This document shows, in pieces, positions 1 to 10,866 of a stretch of 64,000 bases of DNA. The notes under the pieces are model-generated. The model did no database searches, was not told where the DNA came from, and saw only the letters and a program-made list of their open reading frames with translations. The position numbers were made by a program, and so were the translations under genes. The stretch spans positions 79,501 through 143,500 of the forward strand of contig NZ_BBXA01000030.1 in assembly GCF_001014975.1 (NCBI RefSeq). The letters are read 5' to 3'. The stretch comes from Novosphingobium sp. MD-1. GTDB lineage: Bacteria > Pseudomonadota > Alphaproteobacteria > Sphingomonadales > Sphingomonadaceae. Positions within the stretch are counted from its first letter, which is position 1; every line of letters starts with the position of its first letter.

Positions 1-801
1 GGCACCATCGCCGGAACGGGGCAGGCGATCGATGCCGTGCTGACGCACATACGCGCGCTGCCGGGGTGTGCCGCGCTGGACGTGAAATTCTCCGAAGCCT
101 CGGACATGCCGTTCTACCGCATGAAGGTGCGCCTCAAGCGCGAGATCGTGACGATGGGCGAGCCGGACATCGATCCGCTGGCGAGCGTCGGCCATTATGT
201 GTCGCCCGAAGACTGGAACGCGCTGATTTCCGACCCGGATACGATCGTGATCGATACCCGCAACGATTACGAGGTTGCCGTCGGCACGTTCGAGCGGGCG
301 ATCGATCCACGCACGCAATCGTTCCGCGAATTTCCCGCGTGGTTCCGCGCCGAACGCGCGCGCCTGCTGGGCCAGGGCAAGCCCCCGAAAGTAGCGATGT
401 TCTGCACCGGCGGCATCCGCTGCGAAAAATCGACCGCTTTCCTCAAGGCGGAAGGCGTGGACGAGGTCTATCACCTCAAGGGTGGCATCCTGAAGTATCT
501 GGAAACCGTGGCCGAAGCGGAAAGCCTGTGGCGCGGCGAATGCTTCGTGTTCGATGAACGGGTGACGGTGGGCCACGGTCTGGTTCAGGGCTCCTACGAA
601 CTGTGCCGCGCGTGCCGCCGCCCGATTGGCGCGGCGGACCGGGCTTCGCCGCTGTTCGAGGAGGGCGTGAGCTGCGCCGCGTGCCACGGCGAACGGACCG
701 AAGCGCAGCGCGAAAGCTACCGTGAACGCCATCGGCAGGAACAACTGGCGGCACGGCGCGGATACCGCCATGTCGGCGCGGTGATGGAGGAGCAGGCATG
801 A
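1..801 (+). CDS. trhO: tRNA uridine(34) hydroxylase TrhO (rhodanese family), 5' end cut by window edge
   Basis: The family makes 5-hydroxyuridine at the wobble position of tRNAs, using a rhodanese-like domain. The frame is open from base 1 (it begins [11 protein letters not shown], a typical internal TrhO stretch), so the true start lies outside the window. The internal GTG at 37 is not a credible start. The rhodanese active-site loop CTGGIRC is encoded near 400-423 and is followed by EKST. The C-terminal part carries two Cys pairs (CRAC and CAAC), a probable zinc site typical of this family. The stop overlaps the next gene's ATG (ATGA at 798-801), which suggests translational coupling. Confidence 0.9.
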   Translation, partial: GTIAGTGQAIDAVLTHIRALPGCAALDVKFSEASDMPFYRMKVRLKREIVTMGEPDIDPLASVGHYVSPEDWNALISDPDTIVIDTRNDYEVAVGTFERAIDPRTQSFREFPAWFRAERARLLGQGKPPKVAMFCTGGIRCEKSTAFLKAEGVDEVYHLKGGILKYLETVAEAESLWRGECFVFDERVTVGHGLVQGSYELCRACRRPIGAADRASPLFEEGVSCAACHGERTEAQRESYRERHRQEQLAARRGYRHVGAVMEEQA

Positions 802-1862
802 CGCGCCGGGGAACCGAAGCGCGCCGTGCGCGGCTCGTGCTGGTGGCGCTGCTGGTGGCGCTGGCGCTGTGGATCGTGCGCGAATTCCTGCCGGCGCTGG
901 CCTGGGCGGTGATCATCGCGGTGGCGATCGATCCGCTCTATCTGCGTTTGCGCGGGCGCTGGAATGGCCGGATCGCGCGCGTGCTGCTGCCGGCGGCGAT
1001 CACGCTGGCCGTGGCGCTGGTCGTGCTGGTGCCGCTGCTGTTCGCGATCGGGCAGGCGCTGGCGGAGGCGCGGCAGATCGCGCAGGGTTTTGAATGGGCG
1101 AGGAACAACGGCATCGCCCCGCCGGCCTGGCTGGACGGCACGGCGCCGTTCGCGCGGTCGTGGTGGCAAGCCCACCTCGCCGATCCCCATGCGCCGGGAT
1201 TCGTGCTCGGCCGGATGCTGGACGTCGATGTGGTCATGCATGGCCGGCTCATCGGCAGCAACCTGATGCACCGCGCGGTGGTGTTCGCCTTCACGCTGAT
1301 GACGCTGTTCTTCCTGTTGCGCGACCGGGATACGATCGTCGAACAGTGCCTTCGCGCCAGCGATCGCGTATTCGGCCCGGCCGGGGAACGGATCGGGCGG
1401 CAGGCGATCAATTCGGTGCGGGCCACGATCGACGGGCTGGTCCTTGTGGGGATCGGCGAAGGCGCGGTCATGACGATCGTCTATTCCGTGCTCGGAACGC
1501 CCCACCCGATCATGCTCGGCACCCTGACGGCGGTTGCGGCCACGATCCCGTTCGGTGCGGCGGTGATGTTCGCCGTGGCTGCCGCCTTGCAGATCGCGAT
1601 GGGATCGCCGGTCAATGCCGGCATCATCGTGGTCAGCGGGCTGATCGTGCTGGCGGTGGCAGACCACCTCATCCGCCCCGCGATCATCGGGGGAGCCACC
1701 CGCCTGCCGTTCCTGTGGGTGCTGATCGGCATTCTGGGCGGCGCGGCCACCTTCGGCATCCTCGGCCTGTTCGTGGGGCCGGCAACGATGGCGGTGCTGG
1801 TGATGCTGTGGCGGGATTTCGCCGACGGTGCCGGGCAGGGCGGCGAGGCGCCGTCCGAATAG
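798..1862 (+). CDS. AI-2E family transporter (YdiK/PerM type membrane permease)
   Basis: 354 aa integral membrane protein. A positively charged N-terminus is followed by two closely spaced hydrophobic segments (about residues 12-45), another pair near 65-85, a soluble middle part, and a cluster of hydrophobic helices from about 155 to the C-terminus. This is the layout of the AI-2E/PerM family. The C-terminal region contains the typical stretch around [13 protein letters not shown]. Members have been tied to autoinducer-2 export or Na+/H+ exchange, but the substrate cannot be read from sequence. The start is the ATG overlapping the trhO stop, so the two genes are probably one transcript. Confidence 0.88.
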   Translation: MTRRGTEARRARLVLVALLVALALWIVREFLPALAWAVIIAVAIDPLYLRLRGRWNGRIARVLLPAAITLAVALVVLVPLLFAIGQALAEARQIAQGFEWARNNGIAPPAWLDGTAPFARSWWQAHLADPHAPGFVLGRMLDVDVVMHGRLIGSNLMHRAVVFAFTLMTLFFLLRDRDTIVEQCLRASDRVFGPAGERIGRQAINSVRATIDGLVLVGIGEGAVMTIVYSVLGTPHPIMLGTLTAVAATIPFGAAVMFAVAAALQIAMGSPVNAGIIVVSGLIVLAVADHLIRPAIIGGATRLPFLWVLIGILGGAATFGILGLFVGPATMAVLVMLWRDFADGAGQGGEAPSE

Positions 1863-3845
<1,983 letters not shown>

Positions 3846-3932
3846 ACATCCAATTTCGCAGTAAGAGCCTGAACCATTTGAAGTTTCAGTTGGTGTTTGC
3901 CATCCTGATCCCGTCAACATGGGGAGAGGGGC

Positions 3933-5924
3933 ATGAATAGTCGACTGGCGGGATGGGCGCAGGCTTTGTTTGCCACTTTAGTGCCTCTGTCCGCCCCTCA
4001 TGCGCAGTCCCTGGAAGAACTGGCGGCAAGGTTCGGGGCCCGCGAAGGTGTCATGTCGATGTCGCTCGCGCCTGATGGCGCCCATGCGGCGATCATTACG
4101 CCCGGCCCTTCGGGCCAGTTGGTCATGGTCATAGATCTTATAGCAGGCGGTGCGCCGAAGCCGATTTTGCGCAGCAGTCAAGCGAGCGAGCAGTTCAGCA
4201 GGTGCGTGTGGCCAACGGCAAGCAGGCTGGTCTGTTACGTTTCCATCACAACGAAGCTCACAGACGCGCTTGCACGATACTCCCGCACCATCGCAGTCGA
4301 TAGTGACGGCAGCAATTTGAAGGTGGTGACCGAGCGGACAAGCAGCCGTGCTCTTGGCATAACCTGGAATGGCGGATCGATCATCGATTGGACCGGAGAC
4401 AAACCGGGCTGGGTGATGATGACGCGCCAGTTCGTGCCGGAAACCGATATAGGCACTCGTATTGCCCAGCGGTATGAGGGCCTTGGCGTAGAATCCGTGG
4501 ACGTGAATTCGCTGGTGCGGCGGATTGTCGAAGTGCCAAAGTCTGGCTCCGTCGAATATATTACCGACGGGATCGGGCATGTGCGCATCTTGGGGACAGA
4601 GGTCAGTGCTTCTGGCCCTTACTCCTCCGGGACTATCGATTATTCCTACCGCAAGGCCGGCGATAGGACATGGTATCCTTTGGGGCGGGTCGATCAGGGG
4701 GACGCGGGTCTGGGCAAGGGGTTCAATCCCCTGACTGTCGATCCGGTTCAGGATGTGGTCTATGGTTTTGACGCCGGCCCTTCCGGACGTCAGGCGCTGT
4801 ATCGCATCAAGCTCGATGGAAGCGGCAAGAAGGAGCTAGTGCTCGGTCGCGATGACGTGGATGTGGACGAACTGATTGTGATCGGTCGTCAAAGGCGCGT
4901 TGTGGGGGTGGGTTACGCAACGGACAAGCGGCGGGCTGAGTATTTCGATCCGGCCCTGAAAACGCTGGCGGCGGCTTTGGGCAAAGCGCTGCCAGGCAAG
5001 CCGCAGGTCGATTTCGTGAGTGCCAGCGAAGATGAAAGCAAGCTGCTTCTGTTTGCCGGCAGCGATGTCGATCCGGGGCAGTACTATTTGTTCGACAAGG
5101 GTACGCACAAGCTGGAATCATTGCTTCCGGCTCGCGGCCAGCTTGAAGGCATGAAGCTGGCGGAAATGAAGCCAGTCACTTTTCCGGCATCGGACGGAAC
5201 GATGATCCCGGGGTACTTGACGATACCTCCGGGCAGTGACGGCAGAAATCTTCCGGCCATCGTCATGCCGCATGGCGGCCCCAGTTCGCGAGACGAATGG
5301 GGATTTGACTGGCTGGTGCAGTTTTTCGCCGTGCGCGGATTTGCAGTGCTGCAACCCAATTACAGGGGCTCCAGCGGCTATGGTGCAGACTGGTACCAGA
5401 AAAACGGATTCCAGTCCTGGCGCACCGCGATCGGTGACATAGACGATGCGGGCAAGTGGCTGGTCAGCCAGGGGGTGGCGGCGCCGGGCAAACTGGCGAT
5501 TGTGGGATGGTCTTATGGAGGATACGCGGCGCTTCAGTCCGGCGTTGCCGAACCGGGGCTGTACAAGGCGATTGTCGCCATAGCGCCGGTGACGGATCTT
5601 GAGCGGCTGCGGCGGGATCACGTCGATTATACGGACTACAAGATCGTGGACAGGTTCATTGGCCATGGCGAGCATGTGGCTTCTGGTTCCCCAGCGCAGA
5701 ATGCCGCAACCATTTCCGCCCCTGTTCTGCTGTTTCACGGATCGTGGGATATCAACGTCAATGTCGGCCATTCCCGACTAATGGCCGACAAGCTTCGAGA
5801 TGCCGGGAAGACTGTCGAATATATCGAGTTTCCGGATCTTGATCACCAGCTGGACGATGCCGCGGCGCGCACGAAAATATTGTCCATGAGCGACGCCTTC
5901 ATCCGCAAGATGCTTAACCGCTAG
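3933..5924 (+). CDS. secreted S9 family (prolyl oligopeptidase-type) serine peptidase
   Basis: 663 aa. A signal peptide (about residues 1-25, ending in APHAQ) directs it out of the cytoplasm. Residues 30-400 form a beta-propeller-like region. From about 410 an alpha/beta-hydrolase domain carries the triad: S527 in GWSYGGY, D606 in HGSWD and H638 in DLDHQ. This resembles dipeptidyl/acylaminoacyl peptidase-like enzymes. A strong GGGGAGAGGGG ribosome site lies just before the ATG at 3933. Two 60-base lines I counted gave 57 and 60 percent GC, against 68 percent for a line of tgt, so this gene is noticeably less GC-rich than its neighbour. The peptide substrate is unknown. Confidence 0.9.
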   Translation: MNSRLAGWAQALFATLVPLSAPHAQSLEELAARFGAREGVMSMSLAPDGAHAAIITPGPSGQLVMVIDLIAGGAPKPILRSSQASEQFSRCVWPTASRLVCYVSITTKLTDALARYSRTIAVDSDGSNLKVVTERTSSRALGITWNGGSIIDWTGDKPGWVMMTRQFVPETDIGTRIAQRYEGLGVESVDVNSLVRRIVEVPKSGSVEYITDGIGHVRILGTEVSASGPYSSGTIDYSYRKAGDRTWYPLGRVDQGDAGLGKGFNPLTVDPVQDVVYGFDAGPSGRQALYRIKLDGSGKKELVLGRDDVDVDELIVIGRQRRVVGVGYATDKRRAEYFDPALKTLAAALGKALPGKPQVDFVSASEDESKLLLFAGSDVDPGQYYLFDKGTHKLESLLPARGQLEGMKLAEMKPVTFPASDGTMIPGYLTIPPGSDGRNLPAIVMPHGGPSSRDEWGFDWLVQFFAVRGFAVLQPNYRGSSGYGADWYQKNGFQSWRTAIGDIDDAGKWLVSQGVAAPGKLAIVGWSYGGYAALQSGVAEPGLYKAIVAIAPVTDLERLRRDHVDYTDYKIVDRFIGHGEHVASGSPAQNAATISAPVLLFHGSWDINVNVGHSRLMADKLRDAGKTVEYIEFPDLDHQLDDAAARTKILSMSDAFIRKMLNR

Positions 5925-5937
5925 TCGCCCGGTCTCG

Positions 5938-6135
5938 TCACGCCGCGATGTCGGCCGTTTCATCCGGCGTGTCGAACGGACGCGTTTCGAGACGGGTGCC
6001 GGGGTACTGGTAGAATTCGCCGCTGCGATCCTCGAAAAATCCGGCACCGATCGCGCAGGCCTGTTGCTGCGCGGTCAGCAGGTCGGGGTACCATTTTCCG
6101 CATCGGTGCGGGGTGACGAAACGAAACATCGGCAT
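5938..6135 (-). CDS. small conserved-looking hypothetical protein (65 aa)
   Basis: Unrecognised function. The predicted product starts MPMFRFVTPH, is rich in aromatic residues, and has no membrane segment or signal peptide. It converges on the S9 peptidase gene with 13 bp between stops. Two overlapping minus-strand frames exist here (5778-6047 and 5960-6145), but this one has the most protein-like composition and no arginine/proline skew. A second in-frame ATG two codons inside could be the real start. No clear ribosome site was seen, which lowers confidence. Confidence 0.55.
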   Translation of the reverse strand: MPMFRFVTPHRCGKWYPDLLTAQQQACAIGAGFFEDRSGEFYQYPGTRLETRPFDTPDETADIAA

Positions 6136-6261
6136 GCCCGGCCAATGGCCGAAGCGCGTTTCAGTTCCGTGATCGAGATCAATCCGGCGCGATCTTGCGA
6201 CCGGCCGATCTTGCGGGGCGACGAATAGCGCTGATGAAATGTAACGATATGATTTAGAAAC

Positions 6262-6289
6262 AAAAAAGGCGGGGTTGAGCCCCGCCTTT
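6262..6289 (-). terminator. intrinsic terminator of rpsD
   Basis: A 7 bp GC stem (GGCGGGG at 6268-6274 with CCCCGCC at 6280-6286) around a 5-base loop is extended by A/T pairs. On the minus strand it is followed by six T residues. It lies 30 bases after the rpsD stop. Confidence 0.85.
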
Positions 6290-6318
6290 CGTGCTTTTTC
6301 GTGCCGAAGCCGGACCGA

Positions 6319-6930
6319 TCAGCGCGAGTAGAACTCGACGACCAGGTTCGGTTCCATCTTCACCGGATAGGGCACTTCATCAAGCGTCGGAACGCGGGTG
6401 AAGGTCACCTTGTCGCCTTCGGCAGCGACGTAGTCGGGCACTTCGCGTTCGGGCAGCGCCTGCGCTTCGGCGATCAGCGCCATTTCCTTGGCCTTCTTGC
6501 CAAGGCTGACGACGTCACCGGGGCGCACGCGGCGCGAGGCGATGTTGCACTTCACGCCGTTGACGTAGATGTGGCCGTGCGAAACGACCTGGCGGGCCGA
6601 GAAGATCGTCGGCGCGAACTTGGCGCGATAGACGACCATGTCGAGGCGCTGTTCGAGCAGGCCGATCAGGTTCTGACCGGTATCGCCCTTCATCTTGGCG
6701 GCTTCCTGGTAGGTGCGCTTGAACTGCTTCTCGGTCACGTCGCCGTAGTAGCCCTTGAGCTTCTGCTTGGCGCGGAGCTGGATGCCGAAGTCCGACACCT
6801 TGCTCTTGCGGCGCTGGCCGTGCTGTCCGGGGCCATAGCTGCGGCGGTTGACCGAGCTCTTGGGACGGCCCCAGATGTTCTCGCCAAGACGGCGATCAAT
6901 TTTGTACTTCGATGCCTTGCGCTTCGACAT
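6319..6930 (-). CDS. rpsD: 30S ribosomal protein S4
   Basis: 203 aa, the usual length. S4 is a primary 16S rRNA-binding protein that starts small-subunit assembly. The N-terminus [16 protein letters not shown] and the internal S4 RNA-binding domain (about residues 93-155, with [12 protein letters not shown] and SHGHIYVNG) are diagnostic. The gene stands alone, away from other ribosomal genes. It has its own likely promoter about 170-200 bases upstream and a strong terminator. The roughly 160-base leader could allow autogenous control by S4, but I see no defined pseudoknot and that remains a guess. Confidence 0.97.
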   Translation of the reverse strand: MSKRKASKYKIDRRLGENIWGRPKSSVNRRSYGPGQHGQRRKSKVSDFGIQLRAKQKLKGYYGDVTEKQFKRTYQEAAKMKGDTGQNLIGLLEQRLDMVVYRAKFAPTIFSARQVVSHGHIYVNGVKCNIASRRVRPGDVVSLGKKAKEMALIAEAQALPEREVPDYVAAEGDKVTFTRVPTLDEVPYPVKMEPNLVVEFYSR

Positions 6931-7098
6931 GGCGCAGGTGCCTCCAACTTGCTTGCGCGGATGACCATCACCCGTGCTTCAGACCCGGTACGCACCATTC
7001 CGTCAGTTACGGAACGCGGCCACCGCTTCACCGGGGTGCGGGGCCAATCGGACTGGACCGCCGGAAGCGAGCTTCAGCGGAGTCCATGTGAACGGGCG

Positions 7099-7127
7099 CT
7101 AAGAACAGGGCTTTAGTGGTTTGTCAA
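7099..7127 (-). promoter_or_regulatory. probable sigma-70 promoter of rpsD
   Basis: On the minus strand TTGACA (7127-7122) is followed after exactly 17 bases by TCTTAG (7104-7099). The -35 is perfect and the -10 is weak. It would give a 5' leader of about 160 bases before the rpsD start at 6930. Confidence 0.5.
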
Positions 7128-7175
7128 GGGCAGGTGCCATAGACAGAACCGGAATTTTGGGTTCAATTGGAATAG

Positions 7176-7496
7176 ATGAGCGAGGGGCCGCCCAATCCTG
7201 AGGACTTTGTGACGCTGGACGACGTGTTCAGCGGCATTGATCTTGTCGATCGCCAACTCATCGACCTTCTGTCCCGGCGCTTTGCCCTGGTGCGCGCCGC
7301 GGCGAAACTCAACGACGGGCGTTTCAATCTGGATGACGAAGAACGGCGCAGGGCGGTCCTTTCGGCGATTCGCCGCCGCGCGTTCGAGCAGGGCGTGCCG
7401 GTGGGGCTGGTCGGCGATTTCTGGGATCGGCTGTTTGACGCTTCGGTCGCGTTCGAGCGCCAGGCGCGCGAACGGTTGCGCGCCGGCAACGAATAG
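7176..7496 (+). CDS. AroQ-class chorismate mutase
   Basis: 106 aa single-domain enzyme converting chorismate to prephenate, the branch point to phenylalanine and tyrosine. The all-helical AroQ fold is visible: IDLVDRQLIDLLSRRFALVR (about residues 21-40), a second helix with DEERRRAVLSAIRRRA, and a C-terminal helix FWDRLFDASVAFE. The arginines and lysine expected to hold the substrate carboxylates are present. It has no signal peptide, so it is cytoplasmic. It is divergent from rpsD and converges on trmJ with an 18-base gap. A fusion to prephenate dehydratase is absent. Confidence 0.85.
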   Translation: MSEGPPNPEDFVTLDDVFSGIDLVDRQLIDLLSRRFALVRAAAKLNDGRFNLDDEERRRAVLSAIRRRAFEQGVPVGLVGDFWDRLFDASVAFERQARERLRAGNE

Positions 7497-7514
7497 ATCC
7501 GGGTCCAATACCGC

Positions 7515-8264
7515 TCAGTCCTTTGGCTCCGGCGTGCGCCGCAGCGCTGAAAGCACGCCGCGCAGGGTGCGGATTTCGAGATGGTTCCAGCCGGGCTTGG
7601 TCAGCATGGTGCGCAGCGTGCGCCGCGTGGCCGCCGCCCGGCTCGGCGGCTCGAAATAGCCGCGCGGCTCCAGCATCTCGGTCAGTTGCGCGAACATGCC
7701 CTCGAATTCGTCCTGCGGGGCGGGTGGGAGCAGTTCCTCGACCGTCGGCTGGATCAGCGCCGCATCGCTCGCCTGGACATGCCTGGACCATTCGTAGGCG
7801 CACAGGATCACAGCCTGGGCCAGATTGAGCGAGCCGAACTCCGGGTTGATCGGTACGGTCAGGATCGCGCGGGCCAGCGCCACGTCGTCGGTTTCCAGCC
7901 CGGAGCGCTCCGGCCCGAACACGATGGCACTGCGGCCCGGCGCGGTCGTGATCGCGCGGGCGGCTTGCTCCGGCGTCACCACGGGCTTGGTCACGCCGCG
8001 CTTGCGCACCGTGGTGGCATAGACGTGGGCACAGTCGGCCACGGCGTCGGCCAGTGTCTCGAACACCCGCGCCTGTTCCAGCACGATATCCGCGCCCGAG
8101 GCCGCCGGGCCGGCCGACGGATTGGGCCAGCCATCGCGCGGCGAGACCAGCCGCATCTCGGTCAGCCCGAAATTGAGCATGGCGCGCGCTGCCTTGCCGA
8201 TATTCTCGCCAAGCTGCGGACGGACCAGAACGATGACCGGGGGAAGGGCGGCGGGCTGCGTCAA
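7515..8264 (-). CDS. trmJ: tRNA/rRNA 2'-O-methyltransferase of the TrmJ (SpoU/TrmH) family
   Basis: 249 aa; the E. coli enzyme, which methylates position 32 of tRNAs, is 246 aa. The SPOUT fold motifs are [22 protein letters not shown] near the N-terminus, [10 protein letters not shown] in the middle and [15 protein letters not shown] (motif 3). I choose a TTG start at 8264 because it precedes the first conserved residues ([13 protein letters not shown]). It also overlaps the nrdR stop by four bases, making the genes translationally coupled. The frame runs further upstream only as an nrdR shadow. It is the last gene of the rpiB-glyA operon. Confidence 0.86.
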   Translation of the reverse strand: MTQPAALPPVIVLVRPQLGENIGKAARAMLNFGLTEMRLVSPRDGWPNPSAGPAASGADIVLEQARVFETLADAVADCAHVYATTVRKRGVTKPVVTPEQAARAITTAPGRSAIVFGPERSGLETDDVALARAILTVPINPEFGSLNLAQAVILCAYEWSRHVQASDAALIQPTVEELLPPAPQDEFEGMFAQLTEMLEPRGYFEPPSRAAATRRTLRTMLTKPGWNHLEIRTLRGVLSALRRTPEPKD

Positions 8265-8722
8265 TGCGCGCCCACTTCGCGCACGGTGCTGGCGAATTCC
8301 TCGAAATCGCGGGCCTCGGTGAAGTCGCGATAGACGCTGGCGAAGCGGATGTAGGAGACGCTGTCGATCTGGCGCAGCCCGTCCATCACCATTTCCCCGA
8401 TCGCCTTGGAGGGCACTTCGGTGTCGCCCATCGTCTCGATCTGGCGCTGGATGCTCGAAACCAGCCGATCGAGCCGTTCCTGCGGCACGCCCCGCTTGCG
8501 GCAGGCGAGGGAAACGGACTGCTCGATCTTGGCGCGGTCGAACGGTTCGCGCCGATCGCCCGATTTTACCACCATGATCTCGCGCAACTGCACGCGCTCG
8601 AACGTGGTGAAGCGGGCGCCGCAGCTTTCGCACTGGCGCCGCCGGCGGATCGAGGTGTTGTCCTCGCTCGGCCGGCTGTCCTTCACCTGGCTGTTGTCAT
8701 GCGCGCAGAACGGGCAACGCAT
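8261..8722 (-). CDS. nrdR: transcriptional repressor NrdR
   Basis: 153 aa zinc-ribbon plus ATP-cone regulator that represses ribonucleotide reductase genes according to the (d)ATP state. Zinc ligands C3, C6, C31 and C34 (CPFC and CESC) are intact. The ATP-cone begins around [20 protein letters not shown] (about residues 51-70). It sits 3 bases after a small membrane protein gene and overlaps trmJ. The link with glyA (one-carbon units for thymidylate and purines) makes sense as a nucleotide-supply operon. No nrdA/nrdB gene is in the window. Confidence 0.95.
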   Translation of the reverse strand: MRCPFCAHDNSQVKDSRPSEDNTSIRRRRQCESCGARFTTFERVQLREIMVVKSGDRREPFDRAKIEQSVSLACRKRGVPQERLDRLVSSIQRQIETMGDTEVPSKAIGEMVMDGLRQIDSVSYIRFASVYRDFTEARDFEEFASTVREVGAH

Positions 8723-8725
8723 CGG

Positions 8726-8935
8726 TCAGCGCTTGATCCGTTGCCAGAACGCGATGCCCGCGCCGATGGCGAGGCCGGCGGGCAGGGTGATCACCGGCAG
8801 CAGCGCGCCCGCGACGGCGCCGATCCCGGCGCCGATCAGCACGGGCTTGGTCGAAGGATGGCCCATCCCCTGTTTCGCCATGGCGGTGATCTCGTCCCGG
8901 GCTCGGCCGACGAGATCTTCGTCGCGGTCGCTCAT
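8726..8935 (-). CDS. small membrane protein between glyA and nrdR (69 aa)
   Basis: Unrecognised. The start MSDRDEDLVGRARDEI is charged. Residues from about 29 to the end form a glycine/alanine-rich hydrophobic hairpin (GAGIGAVAGALLP and LPAGLAIGAGIAFWQ), followed by a basic tail RIKR. That suggests a small inner-membrane protein with one or two helices. It fits the 211-base space exactly, with 4 bases to glyA and 3 to nrdR, so it is almost certainly translated as part of the operon. A longer frame reaching 9127 is antisense-like sequence inside glyA and is rejected. Confidence 0.72.
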   Translation of the reverse strand: MSDRDEDLVGRARDEITAMAKQGMGHPSTKPVLIGAGIGAVAGALLPVITLPAGLAIGAGIAFWQRIKR

Positions 8936-8939
8936 GGCC

Positions 8940-10253
8940 TTACAATTCCGGATAGATCGGGAAGCGATCGCACAACTCGGCCACGCGATCGCGCACGCGC
9001 TGTTCGATCTGCCCGTCGCCTTCATCGCCGTTGCGCGCCATGCCATCGACCACTTCGGCGATGAGCTGCCCGATCGTGCGGAATTCGGCCACGCCGAAGC
9101 CGCGCGTGGTGCCGGCCGGCGTGCCAAGACGGATGCCCGAGGTGACGAAGGGTGAGCGCTTATCGAACGGGATACCGTTCTTGTTGCAGGTCAACCAGGC
9201 GCGATCGAGGCCCTTTTCCGCCGCCTTGCCGGTCACGTCCTTCGCCGTCAGATCGACCAGCATAAGGTGGTTGTCGGTGCCGCCCGAAACGATGGCGAGG
9301 CCCTGTTCCTGCAACGACGAGGCGAGCGCGCGCGCGTTCGCCACGATCTGGGCGGCATAGGCCCGGAATTCGGGGCGCAGCGCCTCGCCGAAGGCAACCG
9401 CCTTGGCCGCGATCACATGGACCAGCGGGCCACCCTGCATGCCGGGGAAGACCGCCATGTTGATCTTCTTGGCGATGTCCTCGTCATTGGTGAGGACCAC
9501 GCCCGAACGCGGGCCGCGCAGCGACTTGTGCGTGGTGGTGGTGACGACGTGCGCGTGCGGGAAGGGCGAGGGGTGCGCGCCGCCGGCAACAAGGCCGGAG
9601 AAGTGCGACATGTCGACCAGCAGCCACGCGCCCACTTCGTCCGCGATCTCGCGAAAGCGCGGGAAATCCCACACGCGCGAATAGGCGGTGCCGCCCGCGA
9701 TGATCAGCTTCGGCTTGTGTTCGCGGGCAAGGCGGGCAACCTCGTCCATGTCGATCAGGTGATCGTCCTCGCGCACGCCATAGGGGATCGGCTTGAACCA
9801 CTTGCCGCTCATGTTGACGGGCGATCCGTGGGTCAGGTGGCCGCCCGAATTGAGGTCCAGTCCCATGAAGCTGTCACCCGGTTCCAGCAGGGCGAGGAAC
9901 ACGGCCTGGTTCATCTGGCTGCCCGAATTGGGCTGCACGTTGGCGAACTGGCAGCCGAACAACTTCTTCGCGCGTTCGATGGCCAGTGTTTCGACCACGT
10001 CGGCATATTCGCAGCCGCCATAATAGCGCTTGCCCGGATAGCCTTCGGCGTACTTGTTGGTGAACACCGAACCCGTGGCTTCGAGCACCGCAAGCGAGGT
10101 GATGTTCTCGCTGGCGATCAGTTCGATCTTGGTCTGCTGGCGCTTCAGTTCGCCCCGGATCGCGGCGTAGACTTCGGCATCGGCGCTCTCAAGGTGTTCG
10201 GTGAAGAAACCCGAGGAGCGGATTTCCGAAGTCGCGGTGGCGGCATTGGTCAT
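8940..10253 (-). CDS. glyA: serine hydroxymethyltransferase
   Basis: 437 aa PLP enzyme interconverting serine and glycine with transfer of a one-carbon unit to tetrahydrofolate. The PLP lysine is K243 in [12 protein letters not shown]. Other family blocks are [23 protein letters not shown] and the C-terminal [15 protein letters not shown]. It follows rpiB by 15 bases and has a good GGAGA ribosome site within the end of rpiB. The N-terminus is about 15 residues longer than that of E. coli GlyA, which is common in alphaproteobacteria. Confidence 0.97.
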   Translation of the reverse strand: MTNAATATSEIRSSGFFTEHLESADAEVYAAIRGELKRQQTKIELIASENITSLAVLEATGSVFTNKYAEGYPGKRYYGGCEYADVVETLAIERAKKLFGCQFANVQPNSGSQMNQAVFLALLEPGDSFMGLDLNSGGHLTHGSPVNMSGKWFKPIPYGVREDDHLIDMDEVARLAREHKPKLIIAGGTAYSRVWDFPRFREIADEVGAWLLVDMSHFSGLVAGGAHPSPFPHAHVVTTTTHKSLRGPRSGVVLTNDEDIAKKINMAVFPGMQGGPLVHVIAAKAVAFGEALRPEFRAYAAQIVANARALASSLQEQGLAIVSGGTDNHLMLVDLTAKDVTGKAAEKGLDRAWLTCNKNGIPFDKRSPFVTSGIRLGTPAGTTRGFGVAEFRTIGQLIAEVVDGMARNGDEGDGQIEQRVRDRVAELCDRFPIYPEL

Positions 10254-10268
10254 CTGGTCGTCTCCTCT

Positions 10269-10706
10269 TCAGACCTGGGGATGGGAAAGCTTGTCGACGC
10301 GGCCGGCATGGCGGCCGCCGCCGAATTCGGTGGACAGAAACGCATCGAGGCAGGCCTTGGCCATGTCGACCCCGGTCAGGCGCGCGCCCATGGCGATGCA
10401 GTTGGCATCGTTGTGTTCGCGTGCCAGCGCGGCGGACAGCGGCTCGGAAACCAGCGCGCAGCGGCAGGCGGGATTGCGGTTCACCGCGATCGAGATGCCG
10501 ATGCCCGAACCGCACAGCGCCACGCCGAATGCGGCGGTGCCATCGGCGACCACCGAGGCCAGCTTGTAGCCATAGTCGGGGTAATCGACGCGATCGGCCG
10601 TTTCCGGGCCAAGATCGGCGACTTCGTGGCCCAGACCGATCAGATATTCGCGCAGTTCCGCCTTGAGGTCGAACGCGGCGTGATCGGAAGCAATGGCTAT
10701 GCGCAT
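10269..10706 (-). CDS. rpiB: ribose 5-phosphate isomerase B
   Basis: 145 aa. It interconverts ribose 5-phosphate and ribulose 5-phosphate in the pentose phosphate pathway. The start MRIAIASDHAAFDLK and the block GVALCGSGIGISIAVNR, with the active-site Cys, are the RpiB/LacAB signature. The ATG at 10706 is chosen because the conserved strand begins right there; the upstream extension of the same frame is not protein-like. It is the first gene of the minus-strand operon continuing to trmJ. No clear terminator separates it from glyA. Confidence 0.94.
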   Translation of the reverse strand: MRIAIASDHAAFDLKAELREYLIGLGHEVADLGPETADRVDYPDYGYKLASVVADGTAAFGVALCGSGIGISIAVNRNPACRCALVSEPLSAALAREHNDANCIAMGARLTGVDMAKACLDAFLSTEFGGGRHAGRVDKLSHPQV

Positions 10707-10814
10707 GGGATTTTGCGTTTCCGGCTGTCCTTGGAGGGGATTCTGCGCCCCCTTAGGCGCATTGCGCCAACGATGCCAGATCAAACGCCGTGCAATGCCC
10801 TATTGTCCGTATTT

Positions 10815-10839
10815 GCGGGGCGCCCTTGGGGCGCCCCGC
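10815..10839. terminator. strong GC hairpin between the TonB receptor and rpiB
   Basis: A perfect 11 bp stem (GCGGGGCGCCC at 10815-10825 with its complement at 10829-10839) closes on a 3-base loop. It lies 28 bases beyond the stop of the minus-strand TonB receptor gene and upstream of rpiB. There is no T-run on either side, so it may work as a pause or mRNA 3'-end structure rather than a classic intrinsic terminator. Confidence 0.45.
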
Positions 10840-10866
10840 CTTGCATTGCATCGTATCGGGAGCGGA

